A stretch of DNA of 64,000 nucleotides, taken from an uncultured Bacteroidales bacterium (GTDB lineage: Bacteria; Bacteroidota; Bacteroidia; Bacteroidales; Paludibacteraceae). Position numbers and translations under genes: made by a program. Where the stretch lies: the NCBI GenBank assembly GCA_902798965.1, contig CADBYS010000015.1, forward strand, positions 1 through 64,000, read 5' to 3'. Below, piece after piece: positions 32,706-41,314 of this stretch (position 1 is the stretch's first letter; every line of letters begins with the position of its first letter). The notes below the pieces were generated by a model that was given only the letters and a program-made list of their open reading frames with translations, was not told where the DNA came from and did no database searches.

Positions 32706-34151
32706 TTATCGCGTGAGGCGAATAATCTTCGGCGCTACATCGGTGTTGTCTTGCCATCCGGTGAACAATTCCGCTCCTTTACCGATAGCGAATATGGGCA
32801 CGGCAGCCGCGGTGTGACTGTAACTCGTCCAGCCCATCTTGGCTTTCTTGTTCAGCAGCGCTATGGCAGCATTGCTCAGGGCGTTGATATCTTTGTAAAG
32901 GGTCTTGACATCCGAGTCGTTGCGATTCTCGACCGTCTTTTTGAACACATCGTGGAGCTCCTCATCCTCATCGTCCTCAACCGTAACGGCTGTGTACAGT
33001 TCCAGACGTTTCTCGAGCAGCGCGCGTACCTCATCCCACTCGGGTTGGCGGTTGTCCTTGTACAGTTCGTTCAGTTCGTCGGATAGTGTGCCTGCCGAGC
33101 AGTGCTGGTGCTTGAGCAGTTGCAGATCGAGCGTATAATCGCTGTTGCCCAGCGCCATTCCGCCGGTCTCGTGGTCGGCGGTGACGATGATAAGCGTCTC
33201 GTCGGGGTGCGACTCGTAAAACTCGAGCGCGAAGCCGATGGCACCGTCGAAATCAAGCGTTTCCTGAATAGCTGCGGCTCCGTCGCGTCCGTGGCAAGCA
33301 TAATCGATCATGCCTCCCTCCACCATCAGGAAAAAGCGGCTGTTGCGCGATTGTAGAAATTCGGTAGCAAAGTTCGTTAGCAGCTTAAGCGACAACTCAT
33401 CCTCGCGTCCGTCAATGCAGTATGGGAAGTTGCTGCCTTTCTTGGAGCGGTCGATGCCGTCGGTGGGTTGCACAAGAATCAACTTCTCAGCCTGCTTGCT
33501 TTTCTCCAAAGCCTGCTTGTAACCGCTGGCTATCGTATATCCTTGTTGCTCAGCCAGATCGTACAGGTTCGGCGAGCCGGCAGGTTGCTTTGTTACTTTC
33601 TTTTTGCCCTTCTTTTCTTTCTTGCCGTCTTTATATTTCGGATCGGGGTTATGGAACCCTGCTCCTCCGAAGAAGTCGAAACCTGTGTAGGCAAGCTGTC
33701 GGCCTATCTCGTAGTAATCGTTGCGCGACTCGACATTGGCATAGAACGCTGCCGGCGTGGCATGATCGATAGCAACGGTTGTAAGCAGACCTACGCCCCA
33801 ACCATCGGCTTTCAGCTGTTCGGCTACCGAGGTGAGCGTATCGCCCTTGGCGTTCAGACCCAACGAACCGTTGTTCGCCTTGCTGCCTGTGGCCAGCGCC
33901 GTGCCCGCTGCCGACGAATCGGTGATACCGTTCGATGCGCTGAACGTAGCCAACTGACCCGAGTAGGGCAGCTGAGTCATACCCAGACGGTTGCGACCGA
34001 TCTTGCCCTGCAACTCCGCAAGGTACATCTCGGTGGCAAGAACCTGATTCGGACCCATCCCGTCACCAATGAAATAGAACACATACTTCACCTGCGCATT
34101 CATGCTCAAACAAGCGCAGAGGCACAATACAGAATACAAAAATCGTTTCAT
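32706..34151 (-). CDS. Alkaline phosphatase
   Basis: A 481-residue secreted phosphomonoesterase. The signal peptide MKRFLYSVLCLCACLSMNAQ is followed directly by 'VKYVFYFIGDGMGPNQV', with the metal-binding Asp. 'GITDSSAAGTALATG' contains the catalytic Ser, 'LLTTVAIDHATPAAFYAN' and 'LIIVTADHETGGMALG' carry metal-binding His/Asp residues, and 'MGWTSYSHTAAAVPIFAIG' the last His. A lysine-rich loop (KYKDGKKEKKGKKKVTK) near residue 200 is unusual. The start at 34151 opens the signal peptide. It releases phosphate from organic esters in the periplasm. Confidence 0.93.
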   Translation of the reverse strand: MKRFLYSVLCLCACLSMNAQVKYVFYFIGDGMGPNQVLATEMYLAELQGKIGRNRLGMTQLPYSGQLATFSASNGITDSSAAGTALATGSKANNGSLGLNAKGDTLTSVAEQLKADGWGVGLLTTVAIDHATPAAFYANVESRNDYYEIGRQLAYTGFDFFGGAGFHNPDPKYKDGKKEKKGKKKVTKQPAGSPNLYDLAEQQGYTIASGYKQALEKSKQAEKLILVQPTDGIDRSKKGSNFPYCIDGREDELSLKLLTNFATEFLQSRNSRFFLMVEGGMIDYACHGRDGAAAIQETLDFDGAIGFALEFYESHPDETLIIVTADHETGGMALGNSDYTLDLQLLKHQHCSAGTLSDELNELYKDNRQPEWDEVRALLEKRLELYTAVTVEDDEDEELHDVFKKTVENRNDSDVKTLYKDINALSNAAIALLNKKAKMGWTSYSHTAAAVPIFAIGKGAELFTGWQDNTDVAPKIIRLTR

Positions 34152-34168
34152 ATGATAAAATTTTGATG

Positions 34169-34216
34169 CAAAGGTACGATTTTTTTTGCAAATATGCAAA
34201 AATTTTAGTAACTTTG
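34169..34216. promoter_or_regulatory. Overlapping divergent promoters (alkaline phosphatase and polA)
   Basis: Leftward: TTTG 34200-34197 and TACCTTTG 34176-34169. Rightward: TTTG 34185-34188 and TAACTTTG 34209-34216. Spacers are 20 nt in both. The two -33 boxes form the core TTTGCAAATATGCAAA (34185-34200), so only one polymerase can occupy the site at a time. The pair between ssb and the EEP gene has the same geometry. Confidence 0.78.
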
Positions 34217-34272
34217 TGCTCGATTATGGACATAAATCCGAATTTTATAATTTTTAATTCGTAAATTGCCTG

Positions 34273-36705
34273 ATGAAACTGCTGCTTATTGATGCTTACG
34301 CGATGATTTACCGAGCGTATTATGCCTTTATCCGTGCGCCGCGAATCAACTCGAAGGGTGAAAACGTGTCGGCCGTGTTCGGTTTTGCCGTAACCTTGGA
34401 TGACTTGCTCCGTAAAGTCAATCCTACGCATGTAGCCGTGGCGTTCGATCCGCACGGACCAACGTTCCGCCACGAGATCTACCCCGCCTACAAAGCCCAG
34501 CGCGAGGAGACGCCCGAGGATATACGCCGGGCAGTACCGGTCATCAAGCAGTTGCTCGATGCCATGCATATCACCCGACTGGAATGTGCGGGATTCGAGG
34601 CGGACGATGTGATCGGTACGGTAGCCACGCAAGCCGAGCAGCAGGGATTCGATGTGCTCATGGCTACGCCCGACAAGGATTACGGTCAGCTCGTCAGCGA
34701 AAAAATAGTCATGTACCGCGCCAAGCACACCGGTGGCTTCGAGCCGATGGGACCGAAAGAGGTGTGCGAGAAGTACGGACTGAGTCATCAGAAGCAAGTC
34801 ATAGATCTTCTCGCTCTTATGGGCGATGCCTCGGACAATATCCCCGGTTGCGTGGGAGTAGGCGAGAAGACCGCTGTCAGCTTGCTGCATGACTTCGGCT
34901 CCATCGACAACCTGCTCGAGCACACTGACCAACTCAAGGGTGCGCTGCGCACCAAGGTAGAGAACCAGAAGGAGCAGATCAAGTTCTCGCAGTATCTGGT
35001 TACCATCCGCACCGACGCGCCGGTCACCTTCAATCCGCAGCAACTCATCGTCCGTCAACCCGACAAACAGGAGTTGGCAACCCTGTACCGCGACTTGGAG
35101 TTCAACTCCCTGCTGCGCAAACTTGGCGTAGCCGAATCCTCACCGCAACCTGCAGCCACCCCGCAGCCCGCTCCGGCAGAGAAGAGCCGACCCGTAACCG
35201 CCCAGCTCGACCTCTTTGCCGACTTCGACCAACCAACAGCGCAACCCACCAACACACAGTCATCAACAGCGCAGCTCGCACCCAAGAATCAGCCAAGCTT
35301 GGCTGATCAGCCCGATGATATCGAGGCTCGTCTCTGCGCCTACCTGCTTAACCCCGAGCAGGCCTATAACCCCAACCAACCGCCGCAGTGGGACAAGCTC
35401 AAAGCCGACTCCGCCTTGTGGAACCTCTACAACGAGGTCGAACTACCTTTGGTTGAGGTGTTGCGCGAGATGGAGCAAGCCGGTGTGCGCTTCGACGTCA
35501 ACATGCTCCATGAGGCAGAGCAGCAACTCACCGCCGAACTCACTCAACTCGAGCAGAAGATCATCGCCGAACTCAACGCCATGCTTGCCGCCCACAACGA
35601 GGCAAATAACGACCTGCCCAATGAGGGAAGGGGCGGGGAAGGGTCTATCAACATCAACTCCCCCAAGCAGATCGGCGACCTGCTGTTCGGGCAACTGCAA
35701 CTCGACAAGAAAGCAAAGAAAGGCCGCAACGGCAACTACTCCACTTCCGAGGAGGTGCTTACCGCGCTCATCCCCGTGGCACCCGTCTGCAAAGATATAC
35801 TCGACTACCGCGAACTCAAGAAACTCATATCCACCTATATCTCTGCCCTGCCATCGTACATCAATCCCGCAACGGGCAAGATCCACACCACCTACAACCA
35901 GACGGTCACGGCTACCGGTCGCCTCTCGTCCTCCAACCCGAATCTGCAAAACCTGCCTATCCGTTCGGAGCGCGGACAATTGATCCGCCGCGCGGTGATT
36001 GCCGACGAGGGATGTTTGCTTGTTAGTGCAGACTATTCGCAGATAGAGCTGCGGTTGATGGCACACTTCTCGCAAGACGAACATCTGCTCGCTGCCTTCC
36101 GCCAAGGTCAGGATATCCACGCTGCCACTGCCGCCAAGATCTACCACATACCCATCGAGCAGGTCACCCGCGAGCAGCGACGCAATGCCAAGACGGCCAA
36201 CTTCGGTATCCTGTACGGCATATCGGCTTTCGGACTCTCGCAGCAACTCGGCTGCTCGCGCACCGAGGCCAAGCAGCTCATCGACGATTATTTTGCCGCC
36301 TTCCCGAAGATTCAGGCCTTCATCGAGGCACAGAAAGCCTACGCGCGCGAACATCTATATGTAGAGACGCTGTTCGGCCGCAAGCGCTACTTGCCCGACA
36401 TCGTTTCGCACAACGGTACGGTGCGCGCCTTTGCCGAACGCAACGCAGTCAACGCACCCGTTCAGGGCACAGCAGCCGATATCATCAAGATAGCCATGGT
36501 GAGCATCCACCGCGAACTCAAGGCGCGCAGCCTCAAGGCGCAGATGATCATGCAGGTACACGACGAACTGAACTTCAATGTCCCCCTCGATGAAGTCGAG
36601 CAAGTCAAGCAGATCGTCGTAGAAAACATGCAGAATGCCGTCCATCTATCCGTGCCCCTCGTAGCTGAGTGCGGCACAGGCCACAACTGGCTCGAAGCCC
36701 ATTAA
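34273..36705 (+). CDS. polA: DNA polymerase I with reduced 3'-5' exonuclease region
   Basis: An 810-residue repair and Okazaki-fragment polymerase. Residues 1-285 are a complete 5' nuclease domain ('LLLIDAYAMIYRAYYAF', 'AGFEADDVIGTVA', 'LMGDASDNIPG'). The polymerase domain has motif A 'SADYSQIELRLMAHFS', the O-helix 'RRNAKTANFGILYGISAFGL' with the Phe expected for dNTP selection, and motif C 'MQVHDELNF'. Between them, where about 190-200 residues of exonuclease fold are expected, only about 100 are present. Residues 286-345 are a Pro/Gln/Thr/Ala-rich linker, and only the final helix 'IEARLCAYLLNPEQAYN' is kept. A Gly/Arg insert 'NEGRGGEGS' sits in the thumb. Confidence 0.95.
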   Translation: MKLLLIDAYAMIYRAYYAFIRAPRINSKGENVSAVFGFAVTLDDLLRKVNPTHVAVAFDPHGPTFRHEIYPAYKAQREETPEDIRRAVPVIKQLLDAMHITRLECAGFEADDVIGTVATQAEQQGFDVLMATPDKDYGQLVSEKIVMYRAKHTGGFEPMGPKEVCEKYGLSHQKQVIDLLALMGDASDNIPGCVGVGEKTAVSLLHDFGSIDNLLEHTDQLKGALRTKVENQKEQIKFSQYLVTIRTDAPVTFNPQQLIVRQPDKQELATLYRDLEFNSLLRKLGVAESSPQPAATPQPAPAEKSRPVTAQLDLFADFDQPTAQPTNTQSSTAQLAPKNQPSLADQPDDIEARLCAYLLNPEQAYNPNQPPQWDKLKADSALWNLYNEVELPLVEVLREMEQAGVRFDVNMLHEAEQQLTAELTQLEQKIIAELNAMLAAHNEANNDLPNEGRGGEGSININSPKQIGDLLFGQLQLDKKAKKGRNGNYSTSEEVLTALIPVAPVCKDILDYRELKKLISTYISALPSYINPATGKIHTTYNQTVTATGRLSSSNPNLQNLPIRSERGQLIRRAVIADEGCLLVSADYSQIELRLMAHFSQDEHLLAAFRQGQDIHAATAAKIYHIPIEQVTREQRRNAKTANFGILYGISAFGLSQQLGCSRTEAKQLIDDYFAAFPKIQAFIEAQKAYAREHLYVETLFGRKRYLPDIVSHNGTVRAFAERNAVNAPVQGTAADIIKIAMVSIHRELKARSLKAQMIMQVHDELNFNVPLDEVEQVKQIVVENMQNAVHLSVPLVAECGTGHNWLEAH

Positions 36706-36708
36706 CGC

Positions 36709-36827
36709 CAATCGTCAATCAAATACAATCGTCAATCAAATACAATCGTCAATCAATTGTCAATCGTCAATCAATTGTCAATCGTCAATCAATTGTCAAT
36801 CGTCAATCGCTCAATCGTCAATCAAAA
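36709..36827. repeat. Seven-unit tandem array abutting the hflX start
   Basis: Units of 15-18 nt beginning CAATCGTCAATC (36709, 36726, 36743, 36761, 36779, 36797, 36812) with variable tails AAATA or AATTGT. The array fills the polA-hflX gap and ends two bases before the ATG. The word ATTGTCAATCG recurs in frame inside hflX. Confidence 0.85.
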
Positions 36828-36829
36828 TA

Positions 36830-38314
36830 ATGAATAACGAATACATCAACGCCGTATTAGTAGGCATCATAACTCCCGAGCAACCCGAGGATCGCACACG
36901 CGAGTACCTCGACGAACTCGCATTCCTGGCTGACACCAACCACATCCAACCCGTCAAGCGCTTCACGCAACGCATGGAATCCCCCAACTCCACCACCTAT
37001 GTGGGCGAAGGCAAACTCCATGAAATACGCGATTACATAGCTGATTGGAACGATGAAAACACGACAACGACACGTAAACGACACGTAAACGACACGATAA
37101 CGACACGTAAACGACAGGATGATGACACGGAATTGGATGCTGATAATTACCTGACAGAAACAGAGGAACATCAGCCTATCGAACTGGTCATCTTCGACGA
37201 CGAACTCTCCCCGCGCCAACTCCGAAACATAGAGAAGGAGTTCAACAGCAACCAGCCCAAGCACGATGCGCACCCGATTCGCGTCATGGATCGCACCATC
37301 CTCATTCTGGAGATCTTCCTCCAGCGCGCGCAGACCTCCTACGCCAAGACGCAGGTAGAGATGGCGCACTTGCAATACATGCTGCCGCGACTCACGCGCC
37401 TATGGAGTCACTTGGATCGCCAGCGAGGCGGTGGAGGAACGAACCGTGGTACGGGTGAGACGCAGATTGAGGCGGATAAACGTATCATCAACAACCGTAT
37501 AGCCCTGCTGCGCGAAGATCTCAAGCGCATCGACCGCCAGATGGCTACGCAACGCCAGAACCGCGGAAAGATGGTACGTGTGGCACTCGTGGGTTACACC
37601 AATGTCGGCAAATCCACGCTCATGAACCTGATGAGCAAATCCGAGGTGTTTGCCGAGAACAAACTCTTTGCCACGCTCGATACGACCGTCCGAAAGGTCA
37701 CGATCGACAACCTGCCTTTCTTGCTGTCGGATACCGTCGGCTTCATCCGCAAACTGCCGCACAACCTGGTGGAATCCTTCAAATCCACCCTTGACGAGGT
37801 GCGCGAAGCCGACCTGCTCATTCATGTCGTGGACATCTCGCACCCCAACTTCGAGGAGCAATACGAAGTCGTGGAGCAGACCATCAACGAGCTGCTTGAG
37901 AAAGACCATCATATAGAGGAATCCGACCCGTGGAGCGAAAACAGCAATGCCTCCGGCAGAGCCAAGTACCGCGCCAAAGATCAAAAACAGACGATTGTCA
38001 ATCGCCCGGAAGAAATTGTGGTATTTAACAAGATCGATACCTTCACCTATACGCCTCAAGCCGAAGACGATCTGTTGCCTCCCGCGCGCGAGAACATATC
38101 GCTCGACGAACTCAAGCGTACCTGGATGGCTAAACTCAGCGACCAAGAGCCAACGGCTAACGGTCAAAAGCCAAGAGCCGTGTTCATCAGCGCCCGCAAC
38201 CGCACGAACATCGACGAGTTGCGCGACATGCTCTACGAGCGCGTCAAAGCTATACACATCAAGCGCTATCCGTACAACGATTTCCTGTTCCAGCGCTACG
38301 ACAACCTGGAATAA
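36830..38314 (+). CDS. hflX: GTPase HflX with low-complexity insertions
   Basis: A 494-residue ribosome-associated GTPase, longer than the usual 400-430. The N-terminal domain has 'YVGEGKLHEIRDYI' and 'IFDDELSPRQLRNIEKEF', the linker 'QRGGGGTNRGTGETQIEADKR'. The G domain has G1 'VALVGYTNVGKSTLMN', G2 around 'ATLDTTVRK', G3 'SDTVGFIRKLPHNLV', G4 'VVFNKID' and G5 'VFISARN'. Three inserts account for the extra length: residues 72-116 encoded by an 11-nt tandem repeat, about 360-395, and about 403-448 with short repeated words. The start follows the tandem array directly. It splits or rescues ribosomes under stress. Confidence 0.95.
   Translation: MNNEYINAVLVGIITPEQPEDRTREYLDELAFLADTNHIQPVKRFTQRMESPNSTTYVGEGKLHEIRDYIADWNDENTTTTRKRHVNDTITTRKRQDDDTELDADNYLTETEEHQPIELVIFDDELSPRQLRNIEKEFNSNQPKHDAHPIRVMDRTILILEIFLQRAQTSYAKTQVEMAHLQYMLPRLTRLWSHLDRQRGGGGTNRGTGETQIEADKRIINNRIALLREDLKRIDRQMATQRQNRGKMVRVALVGYTNVGKSTLMNLMSKSEVFAENKLFATLDTTVRKVTIDNLPFLLSDTVGFIRKLPHNLVESFKSTLDEVREADLLIHVVDISHPNFEEQYEVVEQTINELLEKDHHIEESDPWSENSNASGRAKYRAKDQKQTIVNRPEEIVVFNKIDTFTYTPQAEDDLLPPARENISLDELKRTWMAKLSDQEPTANGQKPRAVFISARNRTNIDELRDMLYERVKAIHIKRYPYNDFLFQRYDNLE
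37058..37118. repeat. 11-nt tandem repeat inside hflX
   Basis: Four units CGACACGTAAA (37068, 37079, one variant CGACACGATAA at 37090, 37101) plus partial units on each side. As 11 is not a multiple of three, the encoded residues pass through different frames; the total length keeps hflX open. Confidence 0.85.
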
Positions 38315-38334
38315 GCGAAACGGCCACACAAGCA

Positions 38335-38371
38335 GAAAAGAAGGTTTCCTACATGAGGAGACCTTCTTTCC
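38335..38371 (+). terminator. Terminator after hflX
   Basis: Stem AGAAGGTTTCCT / AGGAgACCTTCT is followed by TTCCTTATATT. The tail is weaker than in the other terminators. Confidence 0.6.
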
Positions 38372-38405
38372 TTATATTATGTATTACGTGCGCGCGTACG
38401 TGAGG

Positions 38406-39524
38406 CTAATGAATCACAACTGTGAAGAGCAAAATACATTCCGTAGCTTGCTTATCCAGTAGTACCGGTTTGGCTTGGATGGTAGCGTCAGGCAACTCGT
38501 CACGCAGATAGGCCTGCAACGGCGGAAGATACTCCTTGCGGCGTTCCATATTTTTCTTTTCACGTATCACCATAAATACATCGTTGTCCAGCGCCCGGAT
38601 TACGGTAATCTTCCCTTCCGTATCAACGGTCACTATAACATCAATCGCAGCCGAAGCCCCTATAGTGCTTAACTTGATATGCTGCTTTACCTGTTTCTCA
38701 ACATACTGCTGCACAGCTTTGGTAACCTGATCGGTATTGGCGTACTGAATGGTATTGCCATCGGCATCGTAATACGTTACGGCAGTAGGCATGTAGTCAT
38801 AATTGCCTTTAGGCGTACGTCCGTATCGCTTAACCGGATAAACGACTTTGGCTATCCGCGTTCCTGATGCGGAGAGCAGGTCATGATGGCTATAGCGCAC
38901 GGCAAGCGTATCGCGTACATTACTTTTCTTGTATACATAGCTCTTACGCAATACGCAGCGGTTTAGCTTGTCGTACGTATAGCTCTCGCAACCTTGAATG
39001 GCATTATGCGCATAGTGCTCTTCGTACACCATCTGATGTTTCTTGTTATACCACTGCCATGTCCCCTCGCATGTACCCGTAAACGCATTAACCGTAGCAG
39101 TTACTACATGCCAATCCGACGTTGTGTCTTTGGGGTGATGTACGAATCGGAATCTGCACAGCGAATCCTCCTTGCTTTCCAACACAGCATAACCCCTTTG
39201 CTTCCAATATTTTTGTACCACCTGACTTTTTGCGGTAGTGTCCTTGGATGCCACCATATCCAGCGGTGTGGCTATATCCTTGTCGTTCTTTACCGACAAC
39301 TCACAGGCAAACGCCATGCTATCGGCAGTCGCTTGACTGTATAGATACATATACTTCTTTTTGAAGCGAAACCAATCAAACAGGTACTCACCTCTATATT
39401 TCAGCATACCCGACACCGTGTCACCCACCTGCGCCTCGGTCAGGATTGTGGCGCGCACCGGCACAGAACAGCAAACTATCGTCAGCATGAGCCACATGCG
39501 GCATAAAAAAGTCTTTGTATTCAT
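38406..39524 (-). CDS. Hypothetical exported protein with TonB-like C-terminal region
   Basis: A 372-residue protein with a signal peptide (to about PVRA at residue 25). The middle has a YwqK/MORN-like stretch ('GTCEGTWQWYNKKHQMVYEEHYAHNAIQGCESYTYDKLNRC'-type alternation). The last 90 residues resemble a divergent TonB C-terminal fold ('ASAAIDVIVTVDTEGKITVI...LQAYLRDELPDATIQAKP'). The architecture parallels the TonB-domain protein at 8849-10612, though the C-terminal match is weaker. It follows the ssb terminator palindrome. Confidence 0.6.
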   Translation of the reverse strand: MNTKTFLCRMWLMLTIVCCSVPVRATILTEAQVGDTVSGMLKYRGEYLFDWFRFKKKYMYLYSQATADSMAFACELSVKNDKDIATPLDMVASKDTTAKSQVVQKYWKQRGYAVLESKEDSLCRFRFVHHPKDTTSDWHVVTATVNAFTGTCEGTWQWYNKKHQMVYEEHYAHNAIQGCESYTYDKLNRCVLRKSYVYKKSNVRDTLAVRYSHHDLLSASGTRIAKVVYPVKRYGRTPKGNYDYMPTAVTYYDADGNTIQYANTDQVTKAVQQYVEKQVKQHIKLSTIGASAAIDVIVTVDTEGKITVIRALDNDVFMVIREKKNMERRKEYLPPLQAYLRDELPDATIQAKPVLLDKQATECILLFTVVIH

Positions 39525-39577
39525 CGTTGTAACAATATGTGAGTTGTTTTATGAATAGTGATGTTTTGTAAATAAAA

Positions 39578-39613
39578 CTATCACACATACGCACGTGTGC
39601 GCATGTGTGATAG
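39578..39613 (-). terminator. Long palindrome, terminator of ssb
   Basis: Arms CTATCACACATACGCAC / GTGCGCATGTGTGATAG-like sequences pair almost perfectly around GTGT, and on the minus strand are followed by TTTTATTT. At about 15 bp of stem it is the strongest hairpin in the window. It also stands just upstream of the 38406-39524 gene and could double as an operator. Confidence 0.75.
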
Positions 39614-39637
39614 AACCGGGAATGTACGGCTTGAAAC

Positions 39638-40063
39638 TTAAAAGATTTGGGCTTCCTCGCCGTTCTCATTGTTCTCGTAGCCATCTGCCTCCAACTCAAC
39701 CTCCTCGTTACGAGGCTGTTGGTACTCTTGCGGACGGTACAGAATCTGTACATTTTCGGCAATCACCTCAGTTTTGCTGCGGCGCTGGCCTTCCTTCTCC
39801 CATGTGCGGGTCTGGAGTTTGCCCTCTACATACAGTTTCATACCACGGCGGATATTACGCTCTGCCCACTCGGCAAGATTGCGCCAAAGCACAATGGCAT
39901 GCCAATCGGTTTTGTCGGGTACTTGTGTCCCGTTTTGCATCGTGTAACCGCGTTCCGTTGTCGCAAGATTGAAGTTCGCAATGGCTACTCCGCGATCCAG
40001 ATAACGAACGTCTGGATCCGAGCCAACATTGCCAATAAGTATTACTTTATTTACTGATGACAT
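39638..40063 (-). CDS. ssb: Single-stranded DNA-binding protein
   Basis: A 141-residue protein with one OB fold (residues 1-105: 'VNKVILIGNVGSDPDVRYLDRGVAIANFNLAT', 'DWHAIVLWRNLAEWAERNIRRGMKLYVEGKL', 'RTWEKEGQRRSKTEVIAENVQIL') and a short acidic tail. The tail ends GEEAQIF, where most bacterial SSBs end DDLPF or DDIPF; the final Phe is kept but the usual Asp-x-Pro is not. That tip normally recruits partner proteins. It has its own promoter, divergent from the EEP gene. Confidence 0.95.
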   Translation of the reverse strand: MSSVNKVILIGNVGSDPDVRYLDRGVAIANFNLATTERGYTMQNGTQVPDKTDWHAIVLWRNLAEWAERNIRRGMKLYVEGKLQTRTWEKEGQRRSKTEVIAENVQILYRPQEYQQPRNEEVELEADGYENNENGEEAQIF

Positions 40064-40095
40064 GATATATTTATGGTTTTTGAAGAAATTTTACA

Positions 40096-40143
40096 CAAAA
40101 TTACAAAAAAATTTGCAAATTTGCAAAAAATTTTGTATCTTTG
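40096..40143. promoter_or_regulatory. Overlapping divergent promoters (ssb and EEP-family gene)
   Basis: Leftward: TTTG 40127-40124 and TAATTTTG 40103-40096. Rightward: TTTG 40112-40115 and TATCTTTG 40136-40143. The shared core TTTGCAAATTTGCAAA (40112-40127) is a perfect palindrome. The geometry is identical to the polA pair: the two promoters are offset by exactly 16 bp. Confidence 0.8.
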
Positions 40144-40175
40144 TACGTTTTTTTATAAAATTGTTTATTCAACAT

Positions 40176-41300
40176 ATGAAAAACGCCATTTTTACACTCG
40201 TAGTTGCGTGCCTGACGCTGGTCAGTGTTCCGATGCATGCACAAAAGAATTCGGTTAATGAATCACAGGATTATGTAGTTCGTTGTGTAGCGTTCTACAA
40301 CCTGGAGAACTTGTTCGACACTATCCATGACTTCTATGTTACGGAGTTCGGTGACACCATTCACAAGAGAGACGATGAGTTCCTGCCCAATGGTGGTAAC
40401 CATTGGACGGGACTGAAGTACAAGCACAAACTGAAAAATATGGCTTACGCCATTTCGCAGTTCGGCTTGGACAAGACTCCGCTCGGCGCATCCATAGTAG
40501 GAGTGTGCGAGGTGGAGAACATAGGCTGCTTGAACGACCTTTGCAAAGAGATTGAGAATCAGACCGGACGCAAGTACATCCCCATATTGCTGGAAGGTCC
40601 GGATCGCCGTGGTGTGGATGTGGGATATCTGTACGATCCCAGATTCTTTGTCCCCTCCGGCAAACCCGTTCCGTACGTCCTCGATGCGCACTATGCCGAT
40701 GGCGGAAAGGTGTATAGCCGATTCCAACTGCTGCTTTCCGGCTACATGAAGGATGAGAATGGCGCAATCGTCAAGGACAAACTCCACCTGATTGTCAATC
40801 ACTGGCCTTCACGTTATGGCGGAGAGGAGTCGTCGCGTGCTACGCGTGACACGGCTGCTATGCTCTGCAGGCACATATGTGACTCGTTATATTACAAAGA
40901 CCCGAACGCCAAGATCATCATCATGGGCGACTTGAACGACGATCCGTTCAACCACTCGTGCGCCGAGATTCTGGAAGCCCGCAAAACCCGCGAGGAAGTG
41001 GCAAAACAAGGCTTCTTCAACACCATGTGGTTGCATCTTGACCGCGGTGTAGGAACACTGATGTACAACGGTACATGGGACTTGTTCGATCAAATCATCA
41101 TATCCGAACCGCTGCTGAACGCTCCGCATACCGCTACCCAATGGACATACTGGAAGTCCGAAGTTTTCAACAAACCTTTCCTCACCGTGCAGGAAGGCAA
41201 GGACAAGGGCGCTCCGTTGCGTACGCACAAGGGTGGAGTATGGCAGGACGGTTACGGCGACCACTATCCCACGATGATTTATCTGATGAAGAATAAATAA
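40176..41300 (+). CDS. Secreted endonuclease/exonuclease/phosphatase (EEP) family protein
   Basis: A 374-residue protein with a signal peptide (MKNAIFTLVVACLTL... to MHAQ, residue 23). The EEP catalytic set is complete: 'AFYNLENLFDT', 'VGVCEVENI', 'DRRGVDVGYLYD', 'VNHWPSR', 'IIMGDLNDDPFN', 'LFDQIIIS' and the final 'GYGDHYPTM' His. Such metal-dependent enzymes cut DNA, RNA, phospholipids or phosphoesters; the substrate cannot be read. The start at 40176 opens the signal peptide. The EEP domain of the large fusion protein at 53799-56540 is a paralogue. Confidence 0.88.
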   Translation: MKNAIFTLVVACLTLVSVPMHAQKNSVNESQDYVVRCVAFYNLENLFDTIHDFYVTEFGDTIHKRDDEFLPNGGNHWTGLKYKHKLKNMAYAISQFGLDKTPLGASIVGVCEVENIGCLNDLCKEIENQTGRKYIPILLEGPDRRGVDVGYLYDPRFFVPSGKPVPYVLDAHYADGGKVYSRFQLLLSGYMKDENGAIVKDKLHLIVNHWPSRYGGEESSRATRDTAAMLCRHICDSLYYKDPNAKIIIMGDLNDDPFNHSCAEILEARKTREEVAKQGFFNTMWLHLDRGVGTLMYNGTWDLFDQIIISEPLLNAPHTATQWTYWKSEVFNKPFLTVQEGKDKGAPLRTHKGGVWQDGYGDHYPTMIYLMKNK

Positions 41301-41314
41301 GGGCGTAATCGATT

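Noticed and set aside
36706-36829. Replication origin or iteron set
   Set aside because: Repeats next to polA recall iterons, but there is no dnaA/rep gene or DnaA-box cluster, and similar arrays abut other unrelated genes.
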